A stretch of DNA of 64,000 nucleotides from Megascapheus bottae (Eukaryota; Chordata; Mammalia; Rodentia; Geomyidae). The notes under the pieces were generated by a model. That model was given only the letters and a program-made list of their open reading frames with translations. It did no database searches and was not told the DNA's origin. Positions 1-11,528 of this stretch are shown one piece after another. The number at the start of each line of letters is the position of its first letter. Position 1 is the stretch's first letter. The stretch is from NCBI GenBank assembly GCA_024803745.1, contig JANJXV010000013.1, forward strand, positions 56,077,602 through 56,141,601, in the 5' to 3' direction. The position numbers and the translations under genes were made by a program.

Positions 1-1657
1 AGCACTGGGCCCCAAACTCTGAGGTCGCGGTGACTTTGCCGAGTGCTTTTTGTTGACCTCGTTAAGAAATACACAGCTGAAGTCTCCCCAGAGGAAAGGC
101 AGCCATGGACACGGCCGTGGGGTCCATGGTTGGAGATGGCGGAGTTCCAGGTGCTGGGATGGAAATAAAGGCCTGTCCACCCGGGCCCCTCAGTGAAGCC
201 AGCCACTGCTGCTGCAGACCAGCCCAACTCCAGCACCCCGGGCTGAGGGGAGCCCTGCTCAGTGAACCTCACAGCCCCAACTCGAGGCAGACAGCCTGGG
301 CACCCAGTCCAGCACCACGTCAGGAGGGGCGCTAGGGCCTGAGGTCTGCCCGGCCCCATAGGGGCTGGAACGGGCATGCAGTCACACCCATCCGCACCCT
401 CCTCTGAGCTGCCATCTGCCTACCCTGTGTCTTTGTTCAGGAGCAAAAGACATTTATTCCACAATCTACATCCACCTGCCAGGCACAGCAGCCTTAGGCC
501 AGCCAGTCACGACTGCCACGCCCACCCCCAGGATGGCACCTTGTGAGCCTCCACACTACAGCCTTCCCCAGCGCCCAGGGTGAGGCAGGACGGCGGTGAC
601 CAGGCCACATGGCCACGTGACCGGGCAGGCGGGTCTCCCTGGAGAGCAGGGCCTCTGCTCTGCACTGTGTTCTCAGTGTGTTGGCAGACACAGCAGCAGG
701 GGAGGACAGACAGGCCCTGAGAGTGTCCCGTCCACCCTACCCTGCGGTCCTAGCTCTCCAAGGGCCAAAGCTAGCCCAGCAGTGTGCGAGGGCCGGTGAA
801 GTGCTGGTACACAGAAGGACAGGGCCCGCGTCTCCATTCATGCCTGGGTCTCTCCACCCATCAAGGTGCATCTGGAGGGGTTGGGACGTGCACGGCCCTG
901 GGGCCTGGCAGGGAGGGGTTGTGGCTCCATTAGCCTGCACTGCCTTGGTGACCTCTGCTGGACGGGCTTTCGCCGGCACATCTCGGGTCCTGAGACGGGT
1001 CCAGGTCACACCCAGGAGGTTGCAGGTGGAGTCTGGCTCTGCCCCAGGGCACCCAGGGCACAGACCTTGAGCTATGAGACCCCTGGGAAGGGCCAGGGGC
1101 TGGCGGCTCCGGGGAGGGTGGGCGGAGAGTGTCCTGTGAGCATGGTGGGGGAAGCAGCTGGCCTCCTCGCCCGTCACCACGCCACGAGCTCCATCAGACC
1201 ACAGAGGCACGTCTGGCAGATGGTGAACGAGATGTGGCCATTGGTACTCGGACCCCCATCCGACACTGCCCCAGACCATCTGGGCGGTGGCAACAGCAGC
1301 AGGGGCTGCGGCTTTCCTGGGAGCTCAGGGCCAGCTGGGTGTGGCTCAGCTTCCCCTGTGCTGGCGCAGGCCACAAGCCCTGAGCCCGCCTGCCAGAGTC
1401 TTGTTCCCCGAGGGGACCCCCGCCACAGCACTCCCACTCCAGATACTATGGACATGTGTTCTTGCATCTGCAGACACGCATGCCCCATGGTGCTGGCGGC
1501 GGAGGGCCTCTCTGCGAGGTGTCCCACCCGACGCTGACCTTGGGTACAAGCCCCACAGCTCGTACTGGCTCAGCCCCGCAGTGTGCTTCCTCTAGAAGGT
1601 CTCAGATACCCTTGGCAGAGAACCACTAGGCAGCTCTTTCCCTAACTTTTTCCTTCC
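1..1657. other. Unique GC-rich intronic sequence
   Basis: No repeat, exon or RNA gene is recognised. Many overlapping frames occur on both strands, as expected for GC-rich DNA, and none resembles a known protein. Confidence 0.5.
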
Positions 1658-2056
1658 TTGTGCTGGTACTGGGGTTTGCACTGAGGGCCTGGTGCTGTCA
1701 CTCTACCACTGGGCCACAGCTTCACTTCTGAATATTTTTTTTAGTGGTTAATTGGAGATAAGAATCTCTGACTTGGGCCGGGAGTTTGGCCTAGTGGTAG
1801 AGTGCTTGCCTACCATGCACGAAGACTCAGGTTCAATTCTTGGTACCACATACATAGAAAAAGCCAGAAGTGGTACAAATGGTAGGGCTCTAGCCTTGAG
1901 AAAATCCAAGGACAGTGCTCAGGCCCTGAGTTGGAGCCCTAGGACTGGAAAAAAAATAAGTCTCTGACTTTACCACCCTAGGCTGGCTTTGAGCCTGGAT
2001 CTTCGGATCTCAGCCTGGTGAGTAGCTGGGATTGCAGATGAGAACGTCTGGCGCTG
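1658..2056 (-). mobile_element. 7SL-type dimeric SINE (minus), split by a second SINE
   Basis: The element is in two pieces, 1658-1764 and 1971-2056. Read on the minus strand, the left monomer is Alu/B1-like ('gctactcaccaggctgagat' type wording). The right monomer carries the shared ending with a B-box-like segment. The interruption is the plus-strand SINE at 1775-1960, and the duplicated 10-bp tctctgactt shows that it inserted into this older copy. Confidence 0.8.
1775..1960 (+). mobile_element. ID-like dimeric SINE, nested insertion
   Basis: The left monomer has an A-box-like 'tggcctagtggtagagtgc' and a B-box-like 'ggttcaattc' as in tRNA-derived ID elements. The right monomer runs from 'agaagtggt' to 'ggccctgagttggagccc' and is followed by a short A-tail. 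It is flanked by tctctgactt at 1765-1774 and 1961-1970, a target-site duplication. Confidence 0.88.
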
Positions 2057-3487
2057 GACCTGCCCACCGCTGGTCCAGCACCACTGCCCTCCAATCAGGC
2101 CTCGGGATTCCGTCCTGGCTACACAGCTTCATTCATAGTTATACTACATAGTTTACTGAGATTACTTTGTCTTTTCCTGTACATTTTCCCCCTGGAGCAA
2201 AATAATTTTTTTTATTGGTTTAATTTTCTATGTACTTAACAGTAATTCAAATCCAAACAGTTCTCTAATTATGTAAATCTCCTCAAAATCTTCAGCTCCA
2301 TTAGGTATTTTAAATGTCTTTTTTTTTTCCCCTGAAGAAACTTCTCCCGACGTCTCCTGGCCAGTTCTGAGTGGCTGGCTCTGCTTTCTAGGCCTGCTGT
2401 TCCATGCCTGCCGTCCCCAGCCTTTATCCAAGGCTCCGCCCTGCTTGTGTTCATTCATACAACCTTGTTTCAGACGAGACATTCTCTAAACTTCCCAAGG
2501 TGATTTCCTTTTCAACAGGTGCCATAATTTGACAGTGGCTTTGCGGTAACCGTTGGCACTTTGGCTGGGTATAAAAGTCTGAGGTTGAAGGGTAAGGTAA
2601 AGTAAGCTTCTAAAACGAATTCCTCTGCAAGTGGCAATGGCAGAGTGAACGTAATACAGTTCCCATCCTCAAGGCCAAACCAGAGCATCCTGGGAAGGCT
2701 CTGTATTCTGAGCAAAGCAGGCAGACTTCCGCACTACGAGACGGCCAGGGCAGCCGCAGCTGCGGGGACAGCGGGGCGCGTCGGCAGAGGGAAGATGATG
2801 GGCATGCCTTGCACAGTGTGCCAGCTTTCCTCCGTTCCCCCGCTTGGTCTGAGTCTGCAGAGGTCTCACAGCACCTTGGAGGTAAGGCTGAAGCACCAAT
2901 GGAAGTGTGAGCTCCTGCCATTACAGGTAGACAGACGTGCGGTTTGAGTCCAGTGGTGTGGAGGGGGAGCACCCAGCAGACGCTTGAGCCCACTCAGCTG
3001 CAGCCACTCACGGGAACTGACAGACCAAGAACTTAGAACAATACTTAATTAGGCACAGGAACATCAGCAAAGAAATAGTTAAATAGAAATAACAGCTAAG
3101 AAATATAGAGGGTGAGGCTGAGACAGACAGACATGGCAGAGCTGGGATCCAGGCCGCAGCAGAGCCCCCTCCCTACCCAGGGGAGGGGAGGAGAGGAAAA
3201 GTGGTCTGAAGGATGTCTGGGGCAACACAGAACAGGCTAGCTTAACGATACCGAGGGTTTTCAAAGGTCAGAAATAGGTCCTTGAAAACACCTGGGGAAA
3301 AAAAATGGGCCCCCGATTTCCTACATTTAGTGTAAAATAAATTCACAGTTCCAAGAAGCTCAGGAAGTCTGAAACAAGACAGAAGAGTAGGGAAGGCACA
3401 TTTTAGTCAGTTTGCTTAAAGCCAGAGTCAAGATGGAAATCTTAAAGCCACCACAGAAGAGTAACTGCAGACTCCATTAAACTTGCA
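2057..3487. other. AT-richer intronic sequence, no feature recognised
   Basis: Contains AT-rich sequence at about 2140-2330 that may be a decayed transposon I cannot name. The rest is unique. No exon is seen. Confidence 0.4.
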
Positions 3488-3825
3488 GGCCGGAGCTTGG
3501 CGCTACTGCACGCCTGGAATCCCAGCTACTCAGGAGGCTGAGATCTGAGGATTGCGGTTTGAAACTAGCCGGGCAAGAAAGTCTCTGAGACTTCTTTTCC
3601 CCTAGAACCGAGGACCAAACTCAGGGCCTTGCTCTTGGCAGGCAAGTGCCCTCTTACTGAGCTAAATTCCCTAGCCCTCCATGAGACTTATCCAATTAAA
3701 GACCAAAAAGCCACAAGCGGAGCTGTAGCTCAAATGGTAGAGTACTTGCTGGCTGTGAGCACAAAAAGCTTGGGAAGGGCACCAGGTCCCGAGTACAAGC
3801 CCGGGACTGGTACAAAAAGCAAAAT
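3488..3825 (+). mobile_element. 7SL-type dimeric SINE (plus) interrupted by ID element
   Basis: The left monomer has 'cccagctactcaggaggctg' (Alu/B1-like) at about 3518. The right monomer resumes near 3700 with 'gctgtagctcaaatggtaga' and ends with 'gagtacaagcccgggactgg'. Between them, 3594-3681 is a minus-strand ID-like element. Confidence 0.8.
3594..3681 (-). mobile_element. ID-like monomer inserted in the SINE at 3488-3825
   Basis: The minus-strand reading gives the ID-like order 'agctcagtaagagggcactt ... gccaagagc'. It is flanked by tgagactt at 3586-3593 and 3682-3689, a short target-site duplication. It lacks the right monomer of the dimeric family. Confidence 0.65.
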
Positions 3826-4447
3826 GAACTGCAGGCCAGAAGATGATAGGATAACCCCTTCAGTGTGTGAAAGAACTGATTAAAATATCTTCAGAGAACT
3901 GAGGCAAACTAAGACCTTATCAGATAAGGAATGAAGTTACTTGTGGACCCTACACATGCACAGAGAAGAGCACCAGGGCTGCCGGGTGGATCCACGCTAC
4001 AGCACTGGATTAGCACTGGCATAGCACATGCGGGGCGCCGGTCCCAGCGCCCGCCCAGAAATCCTCAGAAAAGACGCTGAAGGATGTCTTCAAACTGGAC
4101 GTATAAAAACTATGGAACATTCAATCCTGGAGTGAAATACAAGATTGCTTTTCTTCTGAATTAAAATAAATGAGGCTAGAAAACGGCACTGTGGATTCTT
4201 TGCAACTATTCAGACCTGCACCGAGTTCCAGGGCTTGAGGGGAAAGCTATATCTGTAACCCCAGAGCCACCAGCAACAGCATGTAAGCCATCAAAAGCAG
4301 TCAAAAGCCATCAGCAGATCAATAATCCAAAGTAAGAGAGGGGGGAAGAGAAAAAGAAGTGGGCAGATCACAGACTCATATATCTAGACTAACCAACCCC
4401 AGCAATTATATTATTAAGAAGTAGATCTTTTAAAAGATGTGAATGTT
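3826..4447. other. Intronic sequence, no feature recognised
   Basis: Moderately AT-rich and mostly unique. A short ID-like trace may exist near 3990-4060, too decayed to call. Confidence 0.4.
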
Positions 4448-4637
4448 GGGGCCAGGAGTTTGGCTAGTGGAGAGTGCTCGCCAAGTATGCACGAAGACCT
4501 GGGTTTGATTCCTTGGTACCACATAAATAGAAAAGCTGGAAGTGGTGCTGAGGCTCAAGTGGTAGAACACAAGCCTTGAGAAAGTCCAAGGACAGTGCTC
4601 AGGCCCTGAGTTCAAGCCCAGGACTGGCTAAAAAAAA
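4448..4637 (+). mobile_element. ID-like dimeric SINE (plus), left arm of an inverted pair
   Basis: Complete two-monomer element: 'gggccaggagtttggctagt', then 'cacgaagacctgggtttgat', then the right monomer ending 'gagttcaagcccaggactgg' and an A-tail. An imperfect target-site duplication (atgtgaatgttg / atgtaaatgtgttg) flanks it. Confidence 0.87.
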
Positions 4638-4660
4638 TGTAAATGTGTTGTCTGTGCACT

Positions 4661-4806
4661 TTTTTTTTTTTTTTTGCCAGTCCTGGGCTTGAGCTCAGAG
4701 TCTGAGCGCTGTCCTTGGGCTTCCTCAAGGCTAGAGCTCTACCACTTTTTTCTATGTATGTGGTACCAAGGAATCAAACCCAGGTCTTCGTGCATGCTAA
4801 GCAAGC
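4661..4806 (-). mobile_element. 5'-truncated ID-like dimeric SINE (minus)
   Basis: T-rich start (the A-tail on the minus strand), then the antisense right monomer and part of the ID-like left monomer. The first ~35 bases including the A box are missing. A direct repeat tgtctgtgcacttt at 4649-4662 and 4807-4820 brackets it exactly, so truncation happened at insertion. Confidence 0.85.
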
Positions 4807-4964
4807 TGTCTGTGCACTTTCAAACAAAATGACCAAGAGGCTGAAAGTGAACAAAAGGAGAAAGCCCATGGGTGAAGTGACTGCATTACTATCATAAATT
4901 AGTCTTCAACCAACATAAAAATAGTTTTCTAGTTAAAAAAATAAAGTCAAATGCATTCCAGGCC

Positions 4965-5045
4965 ACCCCTGGACATGAACTCAGTACCTGGCACTTTGGC
5001 TCCTGGGCTGGCATTCTACCACCTGAGCCACATCTCCAACCTTCT
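4965..5045 (-). mobile_element. Decayed SINE fragment
   Basis: Resembles the antisense right monomer ('gaactcagtacctggcactt ... attctaccacctgagccaca'). No clear ends. Confidence 0.5.
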
Positions 5046-5989
5046 CGACATCTTCTTTTATTAGAGGTGACACATTTTAAAGTTACACGGTACTAATGGT
5101 TGTGCAACTGAAAATTAGCGCAAATCCACTGGATTATACCTTTCCAGAGGTCCAGTCTTAGACTATATGAATTCTATATCAATAAAATCGTTGCTCAAGG
5201 CGAAGTATTAGCAACGAGGACGGAGAGTTCATAACGGTAAAAGACAGAGTTTACAAGCAGGATGGGGCCTTCTCACGCTGTGCACCTGCTACAGGGAAGC
5301 AAAGTGGGCACAAGTAGAGAGCCAGGCAGCAATGCACACAGGAGGAATTCACTACCCATCTCAAGTTGCTAGGTGTGCAGAGGATCCATCCAGACCCACG
5401 TGGTCATCAGTGGGCAACGCGCTGCCTCTTCATGGTTTGCTCCCAACAGGGTCGTGTTTCCATGCACGCCTGCAACGCGCCCCCTCCTGGCAGGGCAGCC
5501 GAGCCTCCCGGGTGTGTGGTGACGCCTGCCCCACAGTGTGGGTTCGTCTCTGCTCTACCCTCCCCGCTCCCCCCTTGACTGTCTCCAGGCACGCCTTGCT
5601 TTACACACGACAGACCTCGTAGAAGGGCCTTCTCATTTTGTTAGCTTTCCCCCTTTGATTTTACATAATCCGCTGTTTTATCTTTTAGTCCATCTATCAA
5701 AATATTCACATCTGCTCTAATATTTTTAATTTCCAGAACTTGTATTTTGTTCTCCGAGTGTTCTTTTATAAAGGAGCATTTTGTTCCTGCTTCAAGGTGG
5801 CAGTTTCTTCTTTGATCACATCAAGCATATTAATAATATATTTTCTCAGTCTCTTTCTCCCCACTCAGTGTAACCCCGCCCCCCTTCGTGCTGTGTTTGC
5901 TTTGGGCTTCGTCCTTTATGCTCATTCTCTCGTTCCATGCCTGGGACTTGTGCAGGCAGCTCATAAACAGCATTGCCACCAAGCCCACT
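5046..5989. other. AT-rich intronic sequence, possible old transposon
   Basis: About 5640-5860 is AT-rich with a runny pyrimidine bias, as in antisense LINE sequence, but I cannot assign a family. 5260-5620 is unique and GC-rich. Confidence 0.35.
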
Positions 5990-6490
5990 ATTCCATGAGT
6001 ACTAACAAGCCAATCCTCACAGAGTTTGTATGGAAAGCTAAAAGAGCCAACCTAGTAAGCCCATTTGACAGAGGGCAGAGAGCTGACACCGCCTGACCTC
6101 AAGACTTCACTATGAAGTTAGAGTAAGCAAGACAGCAGGTCCCCAGTACAGACCCAGTGTGGAGAAACTCACCCCCACGGATCTGGACGGTGGATCTTTG
6201 ACAGGGGGCACAGGCAGTTCACTGGGGGAAGGATGGAAGGTTGGACACCACGTACAAAAGGTAAAGCTGACACGGACCTTAAACCTTCCACAAAGTTTGC
6301 CCTCAGTGCCTCACAGTCTGCATGCAAGACCCACAGCCAGAACTGAAGACAATGCAGGAGAAAATGTAGGTGACCACGAGTCTCTAAACAACACCAGAAG
6401 TAAACAGCTTGTGCTATGCAAAGTATACGGTGAAGACACCAGAGAGAAGCAGAAAATTTTAGCAACAAGAAACAAATGTTTGATGGCAAG
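5990..6490 (+). mobile_element. L1 ORF2 fragment, decayed (plus)
   Basis: The order of segments matches the reverse-transcriptase/C-terminal part of L1 ORF2. 'tttgtatggaaagctaaaag' is followed by 'cctgacctcaagacttcact', then 'gtaagcaagacagca' and 'tacagacccag'. The reading frame is broken many times. Neither the 5' nor the 3' end of the element is present here. Confidence 0.7.
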
Positions 6491-6534
6491 GTAGGGACAG
6501 GAAGGTCTGGGATCCAGGCTGTCCCAGAAACCAG

Positions 6535-6735
6535 TCAGACACAGTAACTCAGGCCTATGATGCAGCTTTGGGAGGCAGAGGCAGGAGGATCAGTCCGAGG
6601 CCAAAGACAGTGTGAGCTCCGCCCCCCCAACCAATGGAGTCCAAATAGCTGTGGGTGGGTGGGGTACCTCGATGTGGGACACTTGCGTACAGCATATGAG
6701 GCCCCGGTTTACACCCCAGCCCTGTAAACACACGC
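6535..6735 (+). mobile_element. B1-like plus ID-like composite SINE, old copy
   Basis: 'gctttgggaggcagaggcag' (7SL/B1-like) is followed by an ID-like tail with 'acacttgcgtacagcatatg' and a B-box-like 'ggtttacaccc'. It is more diverged than the dimeric SINEs. Confidence 0.6.
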
Positions 6736-7117
6736 TACGTATGGCAAATACCTCTACGCGTAGGCCGGCAAGCTGAGATGGAGTGTGGAGCTCCAGGAAT
6801 TCTGCTGGGCAGTGTTTACCAGCCCTCCTGTTCCCTGGAGTTCATTCTTGGAGAAGACCTGCACGTGGTGCCTCTTAAAAGTGTCCAGGACGAGGAGACA
6901 GCCAAGACAACCCAGCTGCACATCCCACAGTGCCACGGGGCCACGGGAGGCTGCCACCAGGCCACACACGGGGCAGAGCCCAGTGAGTGCATGTGTGATT
7001 CCAGGAACTGCTGAGCTTTCTGGAAGGCAGGTGATAGTAAAGAGAAAGCTGGCTATAGGGTGGAGGGGGGGCAGTTGTTGCAGCACAGTGAATTTTAGGA
7101 TGGTTTCGGTGGGTTTT

Positions 7118-7272
7118 CGGATGCCAGTACTAGGGCCTTACACTCCTGTTGGGCTACAGTCTCGCCTCCACTTCTGGCTTTTTGCTGAGCCCAGGGTTGG
7201 CTATGAACTGAGATTCTCACATCTCAGTCTTCTGAGTTGCTAGGATTATAGGCGTGAGCTATGGTGCTGGGC
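7118..7272 (-). mobile_element. 7SL-type dimeric SINE (minus), internally shortened
   Basis: Antisense right monomer ('gatgccagtactagggcctt') followed by the antisense 7SL-like left monomer ('gttgctaggattataggcgt'). Confidence 0.75.
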
Positions 7273-7580
7273 CCCAGCCCTTTTCCTACGATGTCTGGTT
7301 CCCTGCCCTCCAGGCTCTCTGAGGTTGTGCCATGGTTCCCACAGCGTGGCTGTGGGCACAGTTTCTTGACATCACACCTCTGTCCCGAGACCCTGGGAAG
7401 CAATCACTAATTGCGCCATCATCTGCGCAGTTGTAAGCCTGTCTGTCACTCAGAAGTTTGAGCTCGACAATGCCCGCATGGCCACCAACAAGGTAGCATT
7501 AAAAACAGGCGATGGCAACGACCCCGTGCTGCTTGTCAGTGCCCGTAATTTAATTAGAAGTCACGCTCAACCATGTGACG

Positions 7581-7583
<3 letters not shown>

Positions 7584-7639
<56 letters not shown>
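7584..7639. repeat. (TG)n microsatellite
   Basis: 56 bases of uninterrupted TG. It abuts the 3' end of the minus-strand SINE at 7640, so it probably grew from that element's tail. Confidence 0.97.
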
Positions 7640-7640
<1 letters not shown>

Positions 7641-7857
7641 TCATGGGGCTTGAACTTGGCCTGGGCACCGTCCCTGAGCTCTTCAGCTCAAGGCTACCAC
7701 CCTACCCTTGAGCCAAGTGCCACTTCCCATTTTCTAGAGGTTAACTGGAGATAAGAGTCTTAGGTCCTTTTGTGCCTGGGCTGGCTTTGAACCTTGAGCC
7801 TCAGAGCTTAGCCTCCTGAGTAGCTGGGATTACAGGCGTGAGCCACAGCATCAGGCT
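7640..7857 (-). mobile_element. 7SL-type dimeric SINE (minus)
   Basis: Antisense right monomer ('ggcttgaacttggcctgggc'), linker 'taactggagataagagtctt', and antisense 7SL-like left monomer ('gtagctgggattacaggcgt'). Near full length. Confidence 0.88.
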
Positions 7858-8087
7858 CTCTTTTTGGATTTTTAGAGATTTATAAAACCGTTAACTGTTC
7901 AACCATTCCATGAAATACCTTCCCAGTTCCAAAATGTACAAGCAGTTTGTATTCAGAAAAGTCCAGCTTTCCTTCTCCCCTCTACCTCTCCACTCCGAGC
8001 TACCGAAAACTTCAGAAAGCAGATTATGCAGCTGGGCCCAGGTTCACACAGTAAGCTCAGCTCCTCCAGAGGCAAGCACCAAAGACA

Positions 8088-8190
8088 GCTGGACGTGGCG
8101 CTGTGACTGAATTTGGTAGAGCACTAGCCTTGAGTACCAAAAAGCTCAGGGACAGCGCCCAGGCCCTGCGTTCACAGCCCAGGCATGCAA
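8088..8190 (+). mobile_element. SINE right-monomer fragment (plus)
   Basis: 'ggcgctgtgactgaatttgg' then 'gctcagggacagcgcccagg'. No left monomer is recognisable. Confidence 0.7.
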
Positions 8191-8582
8191 CACAGAAAGC
8201 ACTGGATCAACAGGAAGAAGTGAGCAAGCACCGTGTGTAGGAGTGCATGTGTGTGTGTACAGCTCTTGTGAGCCCACGTGTGCCCTCTCCCCTCCGCCTT
8301 TCCCACGTAACAACACATCCTGGAGACGCCCGCGTGACTCGGCCGCCGGCTCCCATGGGTGGGGCGCTGATGTCTCCAGATGCCTGCTGTCGTTACACAC
8401 AGCTGACACGAAGAGCCACGTGTGTGATGCTTCCCTGCCTCTCCCCGGGTGTCTGGGAACATTCACCGATGTGGGCATGCGGGGCTCACCAGCTCCAAAT
8501 CCCATCTTCCCACCAGGGCTCCCGTCCAGGCCCGGGTGCCCTGGAGACTGCAGCCACCTTGAGCTGCCTCTGTTTTTCTGTG

Positions 8583-8808
8583 TGCTGGTGCCAGGATTTG
8601 AACTCAGGGATTCTGCTCTCCCTTCACTTTTTCCACTCAAAGCTAGTACTCTACCATTCAAGCCTCAGCTCTACTCTTAGCTTTTTGCTAGTTAACTGAA
8701 AGTAAGAGTCTCAGGGTCTTTTCCATCCCGGTTGGCTTCAAACCACCATCCTCAGGTCTCAGCCTCCCGAGTGGTTAGGATAACAGGCGTGAGCCATTGC
8801 ACCAGGCT
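8583..8808 (-). mobile_element. 7SL-type dimeric SINE (minus)
   Basis: Antisense right monomer from 'gtgctggtgccaggatttga', and antisense left monomer ending 'ggataacaggcgtgagccat'. Near full length. Confidence 0.85.
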
Positions 8809-10923
8809 TTGATCCTGGCCTCTCGGGACCTGCCATGGCTTTCTCGCCACTGGCTTCTTGGCAGTGGCCCAGGGCTCAACTTCCAGGGCTGTTCAGTGCA
8901 GGTGAGTTGCCCTCAAGGCTTCTGGAGCTGTGGCGATGTTTTTCTCGTGACCTCCTCACAGATGGCTTTCCTGCTGTCTGACAGGCTCCTGAAGACAGGG
9001 CTCGGCTCAGCCTCTAGGGCTCATTTGCCCTCAGGAAAGGTGCCCACCAGGCAGCGGCTGGCCTCCCAACTCTGCCTGCACCACGGCTGCCCAATGGCTT
9101 TGCCTGAAGCTTAGAACCTGGCATCTCCGTCCGTCCCCGGTTCATCTGGCTCCAAGGAGAGAACAGTAGGGGGCGGGGCACAAAGCAAACCAGGCCAGAG
9201 CCCTGTCCCCAGCCCCCTCTGCCAGGTGGCTCTTCCAGAGTGGCCTCTGCCAGCCCTGGCACTTCCAGGTTGGCAGCTAAGGCCTACGGGCTGTTTGGGG
9301 TCAGGTCCTGACTGGCAGCTGGAGGGGGGCCGCCCAGGGCTTCTGAGCATAGTCCTCTCCCGCCAACCAGGTCCTGGACCAGTCAGATCCAGAGCCATCT
9401 GGCACACAGCACACAGCCTCTGGTGACACCCCCCACCCCCGCCCACCAGCATCTCTCCTCCATGTGTCAACACTTCCTTTTCATGGCACAGTACTATTCC
9501 ATAGCATGGATTCCACAAGCTCTTGGGCTGGCACCATCTCAACCCAGTGTCTCAGAAGGGAGTCAAGGGCTCGCACTGCCAGGTGCCACCACAGGGCTCT
9601 TCCGGAGACACTCTAGCCAGCACCACCACTGGCACAGGGGACCGAGTCTGGATTGTCACTCGAGCCTGGCGACCTTCTGACAGTCAAGGAAGCCCTCTTG
9701 TCTAGAGACTGCCGGTGTGTGTGGGGCTATGAATTGGCAATTCTCTTTCTGCACCTATGGCCATGGTACCTGAAGAGTCAGGCGTCCCCAGAAACCTGAG
9801 GGGGCCTCTGCTCTGCCTCTGCCCATGCCAAGCAGGTCAGTGCTCACAGGAGACCACTCTCCTAGCCAGAGGAAGCTCCCACAGGCCCACTGTGCCTTCC
9901 TCCATTACCCGCCCAGCTTCCATCACTTGTCCACCCACTGCCTGCCTGTCCAGCTGTCTGTCCGTGCCTCTGTCTGCCCACCACTAGGTGGGTAATAGAT
10001 GGGTCCTGGGTGCCCAAGAATAGGGGCCCAACTGGAACAGGATGGCACTTTCAGACCCAGGTAAGCCAGGGCAGGTTGTCTAGCCAGGAGCCAAGGACAG
10101 GGTGCAGGCAGACTGGACACCAGCTCACCCAGGCCACACGAGTAAGGGGCAGGCGCCCCTGCAGGGTCCTAGTACCACCCAGGCCGCACGGGTGGCCCAG
10201 GGCAGGGCCAGTCTGTCCCTCACCCAGGCCTCCCAGTGGCCACGGGGGCCGCTGAGTGTTGCCATGGGCCGGAAGTGTGCCAGCTGTAAATGGCAGGCGG
10301 GCTGGCTTGTCATGCTTCCTGTTAAAGTTTGAGTCTGTTGGACTGAGCTGAGCATGAGGCTTGGGCTAAAATAAACCGTGGCTGCGTCAGTGTGTGGGCT
10401 GGCTCTGGGGGCCGGCTCTGCAGCAGGCGAGGGGCTGCCATGCGGCCCAGGGCCTGAGATGTACCCAGAGGCGAAGCAAGTGCCACCTCTTAGAGTTTTG
10501 AGGACAAGAGAGCTGGCCAGTGCCCCAAGCCTGGGTCTAGGAGAGCTGGCCTGAACCCTGAGCTGGGTCTAGACTCCGACAGCCAGACAAGGACCTGTGG
10601 GATGGCCAAAGCTTGGGTCCCCAACCCCCATTCCCGTGAGCCCCTGGGTCTGCGCCTGCTGGACCTCTTCAAGGAGGCCTGGAGGTCAGGAGCCCCAAGG
10701 GAGCAGAGGCTGGAGGAGGCAGGAAGGTCCCGAGAGGGAGTCCGGCCTGCCACCATCCTTAGATTTCAGGCCAGAGGCTGCCTGCCTGGGAGGAATGCAT
10801 TTTGACTGATTTAAGACATCCCTGCTGAGGTCTGGATAAATCCTCCTACCAGCCCGAGGAAGGTAACCCTTCTGAGACAGCAGCAGGAGGAAGTGGGGTA
10901 GGGCCAAGCAGGGGAAAGGATAC
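8809..10923. other. Unique GC-rich intronic sequence
   Basis: No repeat or exon recognised. 10320-10400 (around 'gggctaaaataaaccgtggc') is compositionally distinct and could be a conserved non-coding stretch, but I cannot test that. Confidence 0.45.
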
Positions 10924-11119
10924 TGGGTTGGGGCCTAGTGGGAAGGAGGAAGGGTGGGGCCTAGAGGGGAGGGAGGTCATTGGAGGTGGGGCCTAGAGGG
11001 GGAAGGGAGGTCATTGGAGGTGGGGCCTTGAGGGGGGAGGGAGGTCATTGGAGGTGGGGCTTAGAAGGGGGAGGGAGGTCAATGGAGGTGGGGTCTAGAG
11101 GGGGGAGGGAGGTCCCTGG
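10924..11119. repeat. 34-bp minisatellite, about 5-6 copies
   Basis: Copies start at 10984, 11018, 11052 and 11086, each 34 bases with the core 'ggtggggcctagagg' and 'gggaggtcattgg'. Two shorter, diverged copies precede them. The plus strand is strongly purine-rich. Confidence 0.9.
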
Positions 11120-11528
11120 GATGCCCTCCTCCTCTCTGCCCCTGACCATGACCAGGCCTCTACCACACTGCCATGGTGCGTCAGGCAGCAGGCCATCTGC
11201 AGGTGGACTGGAGCCTTTCGAATGGAGCCTGGTTTCTTCGTTAGTTGCTCCTTGCAGATGCTTGGGGTGGTGGTGAGAGACTGAGCAGGCCCAGGGGCCC
11301 AGGTGACACTGGGGGTGTAAAGGGGCCCTGACAGATCTGGGTTTGGGGGCACGCCCTGGAAACTCCCTGGACAGCAAGGGACGTGGGCCATATGCTGCCA
11401 GCCAGAGCTCTTAAGCACCTATGCTGGCCTCTGCTCCAGAGTGGACAGAGCTCCTGTGGGGCTGCAGGTGAGGACGGGCTGGGAATCCCTAGGGGGCAGA
11501 TCAGGTCACCCCTCAGGATGCAGCAATC

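Noticed and set aside
1775..1960. Functional tRNA genes at the A/B-box matches in SINEs
   Set aside because: A- and B-box-like motifs are present, but the sequences are dimeric SINEs with A-tails and target duplications and do not have a full tRNA fold with a CCA-ready acceptor stem.
5640..5860. Endogenous retrovirus or DNA transposon
   Set aside because: AT-rich and repeat-like, but I could not find terminal repeats, a tRNA primer site or any retroviral motif, so no family is claimed.
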